Below the pieces are notes generated by a model. It worked only from the letters and a program-made list of their open reading frames with translations. It was not told the origin of the DNA and made no database searches. Source: Calliopum simillimum (taxonomy: Eukaryota > Arthropoda > Insecta > Diptera > Lauxaniidae). Taken from it: DNA of 64,000 nt. Location of the stretch: contig OX638372.1 of NCBI GenBank assembly GCA_951812925.1, forward strand, positions 89,239,058 to 89,303,057, in the 5' to 3' direction. The first letter of the stretch is position 1; each line of letters begins with the position of its first letter. Shown piece after piece: positions 32,470-44,025 of this stretch. The position numbers and the translations under genes were made by a program.

Positions 32470-32633
32470 TGTCTGTGTTTCAACATTCTATGCGTCATAT
32501 TAAAGGTTATTAAGTTACGAACAAATGATATTCACATCACTTTTTGGTTGGTTTGTTAGTTTCGGCGAAATAAATTGATTTGTAAAAAAAAATTTTTTTT
32601 TTTTTTCGATAAAAAATTAAAAAAATGTCAACT
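32470..32633. repeat. family P repeat, left part (split by the Sola-like element)
   Basis: Shares CACTTTTTGGTTGGTTTGTT and GTTTCGGCGAAATAAATTGA with 19840-19885 and, inverted, with 55728-55765. It continues after the insertion at 34571. Confidence 0.65.
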
Positions 32634-34566
32634 GGGTAATTCCATGTAAATGTGGACACGATATCAGAAAAACTTACCACTACTTTTCAACTTTCAACTA
32701 TATCCAAATTAATGTTTAATTCAAGAATCATTGCTATCAAGCGCCAAATTTAAGATTTGACATTACAGTTCATTAAAATCGAATGTTTTAAATATTATGT
32801 ATTGCATGTATATCCAAATTAAATAAAACTTATTTTTAAATCTTTAATTATCTGTGTTTCGTGTTTTGATTTGGTAAGCAAATTTCATTTATTTAAAATT
32901 ACACAGTCTCTTGTATTCAATGATGCATTGTTACAATAATTTTGAGAAAGTGAAGTGTTCAAAAATGAAGGAATAGAGTGCCCTTATTTTTCAAAACGCG
33001 AGTTACCAAATTTTGCGTTTTTTTCTGGTATAGCAGGTATTTGCCGTTTAAATCAAATGAATGCTTGCATATTCTTTTTGTGTATCAATTTGTACTGAAC
33101 AACGGTAAAAACATCTTCAATTTGATTTAAGTAGTCTAGATTAATTGAGATTTATTTTAGTAACGCGAGTTACCGGTGACTCTCATCGTCATAATTCCAC
33201 TCAAATTTCTCACAATTTTTATGAGTTTTCTATAGGCCTATTTTTTTTAAGGTTTGGGTCAAAATGCCGCTTTGATGAAGGTAGACTTCGCATTGCTCAA
33301 GATGAAGTTCAGAGTTTTCACTGGGTACAGTAAGTCTCTTTACTGTTTCGCTTTGGTTGTTTGGGAAACAACATCCCATGTCATTGTCTGATGATCGCCA
33401 TCAGGATAAAGAACAACTGTAATATACATAGATAGAGTCCTGAAGGAACTGCCAGATGGTATTAAATAAGTTCACATTTGGTCTGATGGACCGTGCTCGC
33501 AATTTAAAAATAAATTTATAGCCAAGAGTATTACAATTCTGGAGCAGAGACACAAAGTACATTTAATTTGGAACTATTTCGCAACTTCTCATGGAAAGGG
33601 GCCTGTGGACGGCATAGGCGGTTCTCTAAAAAGAACTGTTCGAAACAAAGTTTTGAAGAGAGAAGTAGTTTTCTTCAACGCTGAGCAGTTTGCCAATGCA
33701 GCGAAAGATTCTGTTGTTACTGTCATTAACTTTTCACTAACACAAATTGATGAAACTGCAAAAGAAATGAAACTAGACTCAATATTTTCTAAAGCTCCTT
33801 AAATCGTCGAAATAACAAAAAATCATATACTTAATTTACTGGAAAAAATGATAAGCTGCAAATGACCCAAACATCAATCGAAGCAAAAGTGGGCATCAAA
33901 TTAAAACGGACCGATAACGACTAAGTAAATCAGTTTGGTAGTGAAAGTAACAGTTCTAACGATGACATGACATTATCTGCACTCAATTAATTACAATCGA
34001 GTTATATAAGACTTATGTATTCAATAAAACTTAAATTTTGTTTAATTTCAATTTAAGTCCTTAAAAGCCTAAAGTAAATTTTGATTTATTTTTAATTTTT
34101 GTACATTAGAGTTAGAAGACGCTCCCTGTTTTAATATAAAAATCGAAAGTAACGCGAGTTACCAATTTTTTGTAACGCGAGTTACCATACAATTTTTGCA
34201 TTATTTTAAAAAATACGAAATAAAGTTGTTATTTCAAGTAAAGAAAAACTAATTTAGATCCTTCTGGTTCTATCAATGTCTAATTTAAAGAAATCTACCC
34301 ACAAATTTCGCAGAAACTTGCGAAAGAAATTTACTCTCCAAACATGTTGTCCAAAAATGGTAACGCGAGTTACCAGCACAATTTACTATTTTACTGGATA
34401 AATATTACGTTATTACTGAAAATTTAAACTAATCTGTAACATGAACAATATCTTGTGTTCATAAAGAAACCATTTTTATAAGTTAATCCGAAGGATGAGC
34501 TTCAAAAGTTGCATTAAACTCTAAAAAAAATTTCTGTTTGTAACGCGAGTTACCATGGAATTACCC
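32634..34566 (+). mobile_element. Sola-like DNA transposon, decayed
   Basis: 1933 bp with ends GGGTAATTCCATG...CATGGAATTACCC and a perfect 4-bp duplication, AACT (32630-32633, 34567-34570). Inside are six copies of TAACGCGAGTTACC or its core (32996, 33161, 34150, 34173, 34361, 34541), each able to form a GGTAAC/GTTACC stem with a GCGA loop; they may be transposase-binding sites. It contains a broken transposase-like frame (33145-33802). The 4-bp duplication and this protein type suggest the Sola superfamily; that assignment is from memory of family features and is not certain. It inserted into a family P repeat. Confidence 0.7.
33145..33802 (+). pseudogene. broken transposase-like gene of the Sola-like element
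   Basis: Recognisable pieces in order: QDEVQSFHW (about 33302-33328), then after a stop and frame changes VHIWSDGP (33472-33495), SQFKNKFIAKSITILEQRH, HLIWNYFATSHGKG and PVDGIGGSLKR, ending with an open stretch to KLDSIFSKAP. The SDG...SHGKGPxDGxGGxxKR order is a common arthropod transposon-protein signature, and the Asp residues may be catalytic. Several frameshifts and stops make it non-functional. Confidence 0.65.
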
Positions 34567-34570
34567 AACT

Positions 34571-35030
34571 GCAGATTTATACAAGAAAAAAAAAAAAAAT
34601 AAAAAAATCCTTTGGTTTTTTTAAATCATACGTGATATATATTTATTTGTTTTATATATCTGTTAATTAAATAAGATACTACTTGAAAAAATCAATGGAA
34701 AAATGCAAAAGTTGTATAAAGTTGTTGATAAATGACCAAACTGCGTTTTTGCCAATTTTTTCGTTTTTTTTTTTTTTGCATTGTTCGACAATTTGAAACT
34801 TTTTGTAAAACACATGAGTCAATCCAAAAACTTCTTAAAGTAGGCGTTAAAAAAAAATATCCGTGTCTTGTCGTTTTTCTCCAGCGCGTCAGATTTTTTT
34901 TTTTAATTTTTTTCACCAATACCTATTTTTTTATAAAAAGAACACTTAATAATGAATGGGACCAGTCACTTAAATATATCAATTTACAAACTTTTGTGTA
35001 AGCTATAAATTTTTGAAAAAAAATACCCTT
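34571..35030. repeat. family P repeat, right part
   Basis: Holds AATCAATGGAAAAATGCAAA, AACACATGAGTCAATCC and TTTTTCTCCAGCGCGTCAGA, all found inverted at 55390-55580. Confidence 0.6.
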
Positions 35031-35200
35031 TTCATGAAAATTACTAAAAACACCGTGTATTTTAACAACAAATGGCACTAGAACCAAATCCTCCCGGATT
35101 ATTGTTCTTTCACACCGGATCTACCATATTGCCATATTTGAGCGAAATCGGAGATAAAAAAATGTTCAGCTGGTACGCTTGACGTGTTTTGCTTCATATA

Positions 35201-35419
35201 CAGTGAGTAGCAAAACTATCAACATGTTTCCTATTTTTGACTTAGTACTGCAATAGCGCCCGTTCTGAAAACATGACCCACAGGAAATATGAACCAAACG
35301 GAAACTTCAGCTTTCCTCTATATTCAAATATGTGAACAATTTTACTGAACTTCACACCATAAAAAAATAATGAATAAAAAACCATTTCGAAAACATGTGG
35401 ACAGTTTTGCTTCTTACTG
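35201..35419. mobile_element. Tc1-like MITE (219 bp)
   Basis: Ends CAGTGAGTAGCAAAACTATC and, on the complement of the right side, CAGTAAGAAGCAAAACTGTC; 25 of 29 bases match. TA is on each side (35199-35200, 35420-35421), the Tc1/mariner target duplication. No coding capacity. Confidence 0.8.
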
Positions 35420-35421
35420 TA

Positions 35422-36045
35422 TGTAAGCTCAAAAATAGCCAAAAGCCGTGTTTCGCACTTTTTTAAACTTTTTTTATTAGAAAATACGAAATAAAGATTC
35501 GGATGTAGCTCAAATTGCATTTTAATGGTGGTAGGCTAGTACTTTCAACTGCTCAGACGTCACAGTGGTCTGTGAGAGAGCGCTAGCCGTTTATAAGTTT
35601 TAAAATTTATGTTTCCAAAATAATAATATTATTGCATAAATTTAAAAGAAAAATATAAGAATCTGTAAAGGTTAAAAACGCAGAAGTCATGAATTTTGAC
35701 ATATTGTTTTTTTTTTTTTTGCAAATTCCTAATGCCATAGGATAGCTCTATCATCTTTATAATGGATCCTAAAAAAAATTTCCCGTGTCTTTACAGCCTC
35801 TTGATAATCTTTACCATATACAAGTTATGTGTTGCACATGCATTTAAGTTAAAGCGCGAATTCACCTAATAGACGACAGCGAAAATCCGCATTGACAGTC
35901 TCAATCCGAATTTGGTTCGGTATAATACCCAACACAATTCGGCTTTAATATCTATTACAATTTAGATTTTATTCACACTTAAATTACGCACAAAAAAATC
36001 TTTTGATTGAAAAGAAAAATTTTGTTCACCACACTAACGAAAAAA
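35422..36045. other. no gene seen
   Basis: AT-rich; nothing recognised. Confidence 0.3.
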
Positions 36046-36047
36046 TT

Positions 36048-36840
36048 ACCTTTGGCCTGGCCAAACATTGAATACCCTGCACTGCAGTATTTTGAAAATT
36101 TTGCTTGTACGGTAGATGCCATGTTCATTTCTCCGGATTCTCATAGCTTTTGCTTAGATCTTGCACTTACCGTTCTCAGTGTCTGAGGAAATTTGATTGC
36201 GTTATCTCACAAAATGTTTTCAGTATAGCGTTCTGGATTATTTACTTATATGGAAGTTGCCACGCCCTCTTGTCTGAGATCACCTAGTTTATGAACAAAG
36301 CTTACAGTTACTGTTCTTAGTGTCTGAGTGAAATTTTGTTGGATTATTTTGAAAAACGCTTTCAGTTTGGCATTTTGAAACTTTTGCTTGTATGGGTGGT
36401 GCCACGCCCTTTTATCCGGGCTTGCCTTGTTTTTGCTCAGAGCTTGAGTTTATTGTCCCTAGTGTTTATGTGCACTTTGGTTACATTTTCGTGAAAAATA
36501 CTCATAAAGTTACATTTTGAATATATTTTTTGTATGAGCGGTAGGCGTGTCCGTTGACCGATTTCGCTCTTTATCAATCCAATGAGCTAACTTTTACGAC
36601 GAAGCAACTATGTTGAATTTGATTGCATTATCTTGGTTAGTTTTCCTGTAAAAAAAATATTTCCAAGCACCGACAGACACGCAGCCAGCCAGTCAGCCTG
36701 ACTAATGGACATGGCTATATCGACTCAGGAAGTGACGCTGATCAAGAACATATATACTTTTCCATACTTGGCACGCATCCTTCTCGGCGTCACAAACGGA
36801 AGAACAAAGTTAATATACCCTGGGAGTTGGGTATAAAAAG
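36048..36840 (-). mobile_element. Helitron-like dispersed repeat, copy E
   Basis: On the plus strand it begins TTACCTTTGGCCTGGCCAAA and ends TATACCCTGGGAGTTGGGTA, then TAAAAAG. Its CTAGT terminus is altered (CGAAAAAATTACC instead), so it is slightly end-truncated or mutated. Confidence 0.8.
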
Positions 36841-37450
36841 GGCGTATTGACTTGCAGTAAGTGATTTTTCCCCTTACTCTTATGATGACAAGAAAATGTT
36901 TGTAGAGAAAATGGTATATCACATTGTCGGACCATATCACAATACCCGAAGTTACTCTCTATCAAATTATTTGACATAATGTTTTGAGATAAGTGTTCCA
37001 AGAAACTAATTAACCCAGATATGCCTAAAAAATATTGTGAAGGAGAAAAGTAGGTGAGAGTGGGGAGGCTTTGGCATTGGGGTACTTCCGGCATTGACGT
37101 TTTTGCCATAAGGAAGCCATCGAACAAAAATATTTTTTAAAAGGAAGTTCCCCATTTCGAATTAAGTTTGCCATCTGTATTTTCAAAACTTATTTACAAA
37201 TACTATGATTGTTGCAAGACCATTTGCACCGTATTGTGAACATGGCTATTATATTTATTTTGAATTTTGCAAAAAAAAAAAAATGGTTTCGTGAAAATCC
37301 ATTGTCAACTGAATTTTAATTTTTTTTTTTTTTTATATGACTACAGAGTTTTATGAAAAATATAGAAAAACACGAAATGAACTCAAAATTTATATCACAT
37401 TTTTATACTTATGTGCATGCAGCAAAATTAAAAAAAAAAAAAACAAAGTG
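36841..37450. other. upstream region of the 37650 gene; no gene
   Basis: Contains poly-A/T runs. From about 37330 the sequence begins to match the region upstream of the 54550 gene (ATATAGAAAAACACGAA), so 37330-37650 is shared promoter DNA. Confidence 0.5.
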
Positions 37451-37455
37451 CATAT

Positions 37456-37587
37456 ACGTGACATTCGTTAGAATTTTAATTAAAATTTATCAACTTCGTT
37501 TATTAAACATTTCAACAGTTGCAATTTGCTCACCCCATAAACATATTTTTTGGTATAAAAAGGTGTTGCAAAACTTCAATCGTCAGT
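37456..37587 (+). promoter_or_regulatory. promoter of the 37650 peptide gene
   Basis: The ACGTGACATTCGTTA box (37456-37470) recurs at 54369-54383 (ACGTGACATTCTTTA) and 57754-57768 (ACGTGATGTTTGTTA). TATAAAA at 37554 is followed by the initiator TCAGT (A at 37585), 31 bp on. The 5' UTR stretch AAAACTTCAATCGTCAG is identical in the 54550 gene. Confidence 0.7.
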
Positions 37588-37649
37588 AGTTGCATCAAGC
37601 AATCGAAAAACAACGTTCCAAACAAAAGTTAAACACCTTGAACTCCACG

Positions 37650-40060
37650 ATGAAAATCTTTTTGGCATTCTTTTTAATTGTCTCTGGTATGTATACTTTA
37701 AATATGAATTTAAGTTTTTTTTTTAAGTGGAATAAGTCCGCAAACGAGCAAAAGTAATGTCATATGTGCCGTTATGTGCCATAATAACAAGTGCTATAAA
37801 AATCACAATTTGAATTCTTAAAATGCATACACGAAGAAAAAATTCGCGTCATAATTTTCACTCCACTTGGGTAGGCAAAAAATTAAAGTTATTAAAACTA
37901 AATTTCAAACATTAATTACCTTACCTTATGTTACCATTTTGACTTTAAAATTCAAGTAAAAATATTTATGTTTGAACAGACATTTGCTAAATACACAAAT
38001 TTTATACGTCTTTATTGTATGGGTCGGTAGTGCGGAGGATATGCTATATATCTATCACACGGACGGACAACGGTTCGAATCCTAGTGCGGTCATTTCTTT
38101 GTTTTTGTTTGAATTGTGTAGTTCTTGTGTGGTTCATTGTTGTTTTTTATTTAATTTTTTTTGTTGTTTTGAACTTAGCTGTAAGGTAAATATTGCTTAA
38201 ATTTTCAAAAAAATTGCTAGACTATGAGGTAATTTGAAAACTCTGAATTGACTAAAACAGTAAGGTAAAATTTACTTCAGCGGAGGGTTGTAGAGAATAT
38301 AACGTTCTTTTTGTTTTTTCGCCGGGTATACTTGAAAATTGTAATAAACCCTTAAAGTCTTAACTTACCCATTTCTGTATGACTTTGCGCGCTTCAGAAT
38401 TTTTACCTCAGTTATTTCTTAACCTATTTCGTCTATGGAAACTGTTATATATGTTTTTTCTGCAAATATATATTGTCATTTAACCCTTTCCGAACCGCTG
38501 GAAAATTTTTAATTGTTTTTGCAGATTCGTGCTAAGCGATATAACATTTCTATTCAAATGTGTCTTCAAAAAATAATTTTTTTGATTCCAAGTATGAAAA
38601 AAATAATGGGACACATATATCCCATTCGTCATGAAAAGTAAAAAAATAGGTAAACATTTTTTTTTTGGGTGGCATTTCCGGCGCCATTTTGAATTTTTCA
38701 GTTTTCCAACTTCATATTCAGTTTCAATTACCGCGAAAATCACCTCGGTAGCATTATTTTTCATTTTTAAGTAAAGACAGTTTTATGGATTTTATAAAGC
38801 TTCATGGGGGATTAACAGAAAATAAGAGGAAAACGCAAAAATCCAAGGTATTGGTTTACATCCAAATTTAATTACGAACAAAATGAGTCGTGTTCGAGCA
38901 GAATCGGGTCATGTTCAAGAAAATTAGATATGTTACCTAGTTTGGCTGGACTATTTTTGCTACACATAATAATAAAATTTTATTCAAAATTCACCATGGA
39001 TGATTTCTGTATAGTTTTTTTCTTTAATTTATGTCGAATAAATTATTTTTGTCAGTATTTTATGTAAAAAAAAAGCAAAAATAAAAGGATATAAAGCTCA
39101 ACTTTTCTGACACACTTGAATATCTTAGTATATCTACTCTCCGTCGACGAAGACCTGTCTGGCTCCAATCGCATCGAAAATGTGGGTCTGACATTGAAAA
39201 ATTCAAATGGGACACATGATATGTATATGTCCCGTTGGGCCTGAAAGGATTAAGTATAATTGAAATATGTTTAAAAATTTTGGACGAAAGTTGAAATTTG
39301 CAAATGCTTTTTTTTTAATTTTTACGGATGTTGTTTTTTTAAGCAACACTTTGCAAGGTATTATATATTTATTTTAATTTATTCATAAAAAACATTTAAT
39401 TCTAAATAAAACTCACTATCACTCATTAAAAGCGATTGAAAATTGTGGATGATACGAGTTTTCTTTTCATCTTACTTTATTCGAAGTTATAATTTTTAAG
39501 AATAAAAAATGCTAGCCCGTACAAAAAAACTCGTAACACCCACAATTTTATATGAAATGGAAACCACTTTATGAATAAATGAAAATATATACCTAAATAT
39601 GCCATACCTTGCAATGCGTTGTTTAAAAAATACTGTACAAAAAAAAATAAAGTATTTGCCAATTTCATCTTTAAAATTACTGTAACACTGTGTAATCGAT
39701 CATTACTAATGCCACTTTATTGACTTATTCCACTATAAAAAAAAACCCTTATATGTAAATATATAAAATTCTAACAAAAAAAAAAAAAAAACGATTATCT
39801 TTTTTACAGTTGCCTTATGGGAAGCCAACGCAGATGGTGCTACTTGTACTCAGGCTCAAAACGGTTTACAATCTTTATGCCCGACCACTTTCATACCTGG
39901 ATTGTCACTTCCAGTTCCAATTCCTGGGTTTTCGTGTCCTTACGTTGCTAATAGTGCTAATTGTGCAAGTGATACAAACACTTTTAACGGTATTTGCAGC
40001 GGTCCATTTAGAAGTCTCTTGTCATCTTTCGCATCTTTCTGTCCTTCAGGAAGTGGATAA
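37650..40060 (+). CDS. small secreted cysteine-rich peptide (family member 1)
   Basis: No known family recognised. Exons 37650-37686 and 39810-40060, phase-1 GT-AG intron of 2123 bp (GTATGT...TTTTTACAG), 95 residues. The signal peptide, about residues 1-20, is cut by the intron: MKIFLAFFLIVS|VALWEANA. The mature part has six Cys with spacing C-x10-C-x18-C-x8-C-x10-C-x14-C, so it looks like two C-C-C modules joined by an 8-residue linker. It is rich in Pro, Ser and Gly, and ends PSGSG. Promoter, 5' UTR, signal-peptide exon and 3' UTR (TTAATATTTTCATGTAAAAT) match the gene at 54550, so the two are paralogues. The large intron has gained a SINE (38015-38205) and a piggyBac-like MITE (38484-39249). 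Function unknown; secreted from gland, gut or fat body by inference. Confidence 0.85.
38015..38205 (+). mobile_element. tRNA-derived SINE copy in the intron
   Basis: GTATGGGTCGGTAGTGCGGA (A-box region) and ACGGTTCGAATCCTAGTGC (B box), then a T-rich body with TTGAACTTAGCTGTAAGGTA. Same family as 2425-2585. Confidence 0.75.
38484..39249. mobile_element. piggyBac-like MITE in the intron
   Basis: Flanked by TTAA on both sides (38480-38483, 39250-39253). Left end CCCTTTCCGAACCGCTGG; complement of the right end TCCTTTCAGGCCCAACGG. Near both ends is GGGACACATATATCCC-type palindromic sequence (38608 region, 39211-39231). No transposase. TTAA duplication plus CCCTTT ends fit piggyBac. Confidence 0.75.
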
Positions 40061-40293
40061 AATAATTAATATTTTCATGTAAAATTTTTATTGAAAATTT
40101 TACCAAATACATTTATATATGTGATTATTGCAAAATTATATGTTCAATGAATTAATTATAAATTATAGCTATAACTTTTTCTGACGAACTATAAAACGGT
40201 GATTTTTATTTTTCCAATTTGAATTCTTTTCTTACCAACACTTATAGAGTTCCATTGACAGTGAAATAAGAGCCTTAGTCTTTTCGAGTTAAG

Positions 40294-40970
40294 ACTAGTA
40301 AGGGTGGTATCTTTGGCCTGGCCAAAAACTAAATACCCTACACTGCATTTCAAGTATATTATTAGGAGAGTATAAGAACAAATTGCTTATATGGGAAGTG
40401 CCACGCCCTCACCCCTGAGCTTACCTTGATTTTGCGTAGAGCTTGCATTTACTGTTCTGAGTGTTTGAGTAAAATTCGGTTAGGTTTTCTTAAAAAAACC
40501 TATCAGTATAGCGTTTGGAAAATTTCGCTTGTATGGGAGGTGCCACGCCCTCTAGTTCGAATTCGCCTAGTTTTTGCTCAGAGCTTACAGTTACTTTCCC
40601 TAGTGTTTATGTGTATTTTGCTTCTGTTATTGCAAATAATGCTCTTATTTTTGCATTTTGAATATATTTTTTGTATGGGCGGTGAGCGTGTTCGTTAATC
40701 GATTTCGCTCATTTTCAATCCCCCGAGCTAACTTTTACGACGGAGGCAGAATACCAAATTTCATTGAATTATGTTGGTCAGTTTTCCCAAAAAATGTATT
40801 TCCACACACATCCAGCCAGCCAGCCAGACAGACAGACGGACATGGCTATATCGACTCAGGAGGTGACGCGGATCATGAATATATATACTTTTCCATACCT
40901 GCCGCGCCTCCTTCTCTGCGTTACAAACGGAAGGACAAAGTGAATATACCCTTGGTGTAGGGTATAAAAA
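40294..40970 (-). mobile_element. Helitron-like dispersed repeat, copy F
   Basis: On the plus strand A|CTAGTAAGGGTGG, TTTGGCCTGGCCAAA, TACCCTACACTGC ... TACCCTTGGTGTAGGGTATA, then AAAAAT. Both termini present. The internal block AGCGTGTTCGTTAATCGATT is nearly identical to copy D, so these two are closely related. Confidence 0.9.
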
Positions 40971-41000
40971 TGCTCATAAATTACCCAATGCTAAAGTGAT

Positions 41001-41970
41001 TTTTATACCCTACACCCAGGGTATATTCACTTTGTCCTTCCGTTTGTAACGCAGAGAAGGAGGCGTGGCAGATATGGAAAAGTATATATCGTCGCCCGAG
41101 TTCTCATTTGCCCCATACGCATATTTGTTAAAAAAACAAAAGTAAATAACTTGCCTTTGTTTCGACAAAAGATATGTTATTTTGCTTTTTTAATGAATAT
41201 GCTTATGGGGCAAAAGAGAACTCAGACGACGATATATCTTGATCAGCGTCACCTCCTGAGTCGATATAGCCATGTCCGTCTGTCTGGCTGGCTGGCTGGG
41301 TGGCTGGCTGGGTGGCTGGCTGGCTGGGTAACGGCTGTGTGTGGAAATACATTTTTTGGGAAAACTAAGCAAGATAATTCAACGAAATTTGGTACACAGC
41401 CTCCGTCGTCAAAGTTAGCTCGGGGGATTGAAAATGAGCGAAATCGGTCAACGGACACGCCTACCGCCCATACAAAAAATATCTTCAAAATGCAAATTGT
41501 GGAGTATATTTCACAACAATGCAACCTAAATACACATAAATACTACGAATTGTCAGCGCAAGCTCTGAGAAAAAGCTGGTTGAATTCGGGCAAGAGAGCG
41601 TGGCACCTCTGATATAAGCAAAAGCTTCAAAACGCTGTACAGAAAGCGTTTTTTGAGATAATCAAACTAGATTTAACTCGGACATTAAAAACTATAAATG
41701 CAAGCTTTAAGCAAAAACTGGATAAAATCGGACAAGAAGGCGTGGCTCCTCCCATATAAGCAAAAGCTTCAGAACGCTATTCTGAAAATATTTTTTTCAG
41801 ATAATCCAACCAAATTTCACTTAAATACTAAGGACTATAAATGCAAACTCTGAGAAAAAACTGGGTGAATTTGGAGGGCGTGGCACCTCCCATATTAGCG
41901 AAATTTTCAAAATACTGCTGTGTAGGGTATTTAATGTTTGGCCAGGCCAAAGGTAACACCCTTACTAGTT
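41001..41970 (+). mobile_element. Helitron-like dispersed repeat, copy G
   Basis: TTTTTATACCCTACACCCAG at the 5' end to GGCCAGGCCAAAGG, then TAACACCCTTACTAG|T. It lies head-to-head with copy F, 30 bp apart. It is interrupted near its 5' end by a 142-bp MITE at 41090-41231. Confidence 0.9.
41090..41231. mobile_element. 142-bp MITE nested in copy G
   Basis: Inverted ends of about 35 bp: CGTCGCCCGAGTTCTCATTT on the left; complement of the right end CGTCGTCTGAGTTCTCTTTT; both continue with GCCCCATA. The host repeat reads AAGTATATAT before it and ATATATCTTGATC after it, so the duplication is within (AT)n. Superfamily not assigned. Confidence 0.8.
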
Positions 41971-44025
41971 CACTTTGCAACAGGCCCAGCAGATATTGTA
42001 GATCTGGTCAAGTAATTAATATGCATAATAGGACAGGTCTTTTGTAGCACTGTCTTATTCATGATTGAAAGGTTTAAAAACATACAGTAGGGGAGCCAAC
42101 GATGCTAAATGTACATTTACCCGAACGTCGTGGGGACCTATTGGATTCTCAAGACTTTATGGCAAAAATGAAAAAAGGTAATATAATTTTTTCAATTTCA
42201 TCGGTGGGGGGAGCGACTGCAGGCTTCCAAAAATGTAAAAAAAAGTAAACTACCACATGGATTTACTCGAGCGCGTCAGATATTGGTAGGGTATGTGCGC
42301 CACGTGTCTCTTTAGTGGAGTCAATAAAGCCTTTTAGATGAAAGGCCTCAAGAACACCTCTGATTTTGACGATATTTTTTAAAAAATTTTGTTTTTTTTT
42401 TATTTAAAATCAGAAACATTTTGGAAGGCGGTCGGAATTATATAAAATTTTTTAAACAATATTTGAAAAACTTATGTTTTCATAAAAAACAATTGAAAAA
42501 AAAAATACAACAAACAAAAATCAAAATAGTCATTCCATAGGTGTTGGGCAATTCTAAATCTGAAGCTGGCATTAAAATTGCTGTATCTTATATGGTTTCT
42601 GAGATATCTTCTCTTTTTATAGGGTCTAAAATTGTGTATATTAAAACTGTTGCCATGTTTTTCTCAAGAATGGCTAAAGCAATTTTAATAAAACTTTGAG
42701 GAATGATGCGCATTAGTATATACTAATATTTAAATTATGGTGATTTTTTTAAAAAATTGTGCTCAAAAAGCCAAAATCGAAAATATTCACATTAAAAAAA
42801 AAAAAATATGTATCTTCGGATTTTCATAATGGGGGTTATCGTGTATCAAGATTGCCGGGGAATATTCTTAAACTGCAAAAGAGAATGCACGGCAGTCTGA
42901 GAAAATTCCCCGGGAATATTTATTCACGATAATTCCCAATTTTTCAGTATAATTTTTTGGCCATGTATGCTTAGTCGAAATCCAGCTGGAACTTTTGAGA
43001 ATTTTTTTTCTAAAATGGTTTATGTTGACTATATGAAAATTATACTAATTTTATGAACTTTAGTCATTGACTAAAGTTCATAAAATTAGTATAATTTTTT
43101 TTCTATGAATTTTTTCCTATTGTGTTAAAGGAGAAAATATTTTTATTTTTTTATACTTTACAACGTTTTACAATAGTTTTATCAATTTTAAGCTTCTAGT
43201 GTGCTTAACCCATAGACTGCCGCGCCAAACAAAACCTCGAATCTAGAATTTTAAGTAATCTGTTATCGAATATTTTTCACATATTATAGTTTTGCCAATG
43301 GGGACTGCTTACAAAGTTGAACAATGGCGATTTTGCACAATTCAGCTTATAAACTAAATATGCATATTAGACCTGATTAACTGCACGATTTTTCGATTTA
43401 GAAACGCTACAACTCTTTATTTTTGTGAAGTTTTATCAAATAATGCGTAAGCCAAAAAAAGGGGCCAATTCGATGATGTGAAGCGGCGACTTAACGAGGT
43501 CAAAGTTACTGAAAATGTGAGGATGATCGACAAATATCCCCATAGCTATCCAGGTGTCATCGTTAGGGGAATAAAATGTGAGGCCCCCTATTTCTTCTTC
43601 TTTGGAGGGGCACTCCTGCAAAAACAAAAAAATTTTAAATGTAGATATTCGGGCAAAATATTTTTACGAAATTTTTTCCACGCTTCCAGGGCTTTCAGAG
43701 TGTCCCTGGTGGACACGATTGTCAGACTTACCTGCATTTTCCCCCTCAACATTTTGCCCGAACATACTTACCCTCACGGCGCTGTTCTCAGAATTTAAAT
43801 AACGATATCAACACCCCTCTGGGTTTATTTTATATCATGAAACTCTATCACATTTTGCATATTTCGGTGAATTTTTAAAAAAATTGTTAGAGCGGTTTTT
43901 GAAAAAAAAGCCAAATAACCGTTGAAATTTAAATGAAAAAAAAAAGCTTTGAGTTGACACACAAAAATTAAATTTTCATCAATATTTTAACAAATAATGA
44001 TTATAATGTGTATATATAATGAAAG
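41971..44025. other. no gene; pieces of other repeats
   Basis: 42530-42620 has ATTGCTGTATCTTATATGGT and TTCTGAGATATC, a motif shared with 6415-6450 and 57095-57130. 43560-43800 contains foldback-like sequence (CCCTCAACATTTTGCCCGAA, CATACTTACCC) related to 13430-14859. No coding signal. Confidence 0.4.
43036..43098. repeat. 63-bp perfect hairpin
   Basis: Two 31-bp arms that are exact inverted copies, separated by one base: AAAATTATACTAATTTTATG, then AACTTTAGTCA, T, and the reverse. Confidence 0.95.

Noticed and set aside
41151..41612. 153-codon frame with WLAGWLAGWLAG
   Set aside because: It crosses the MITE boundary and the GGCT-type microsatellite of Helitron-like copy G, and has no conservation as protein.
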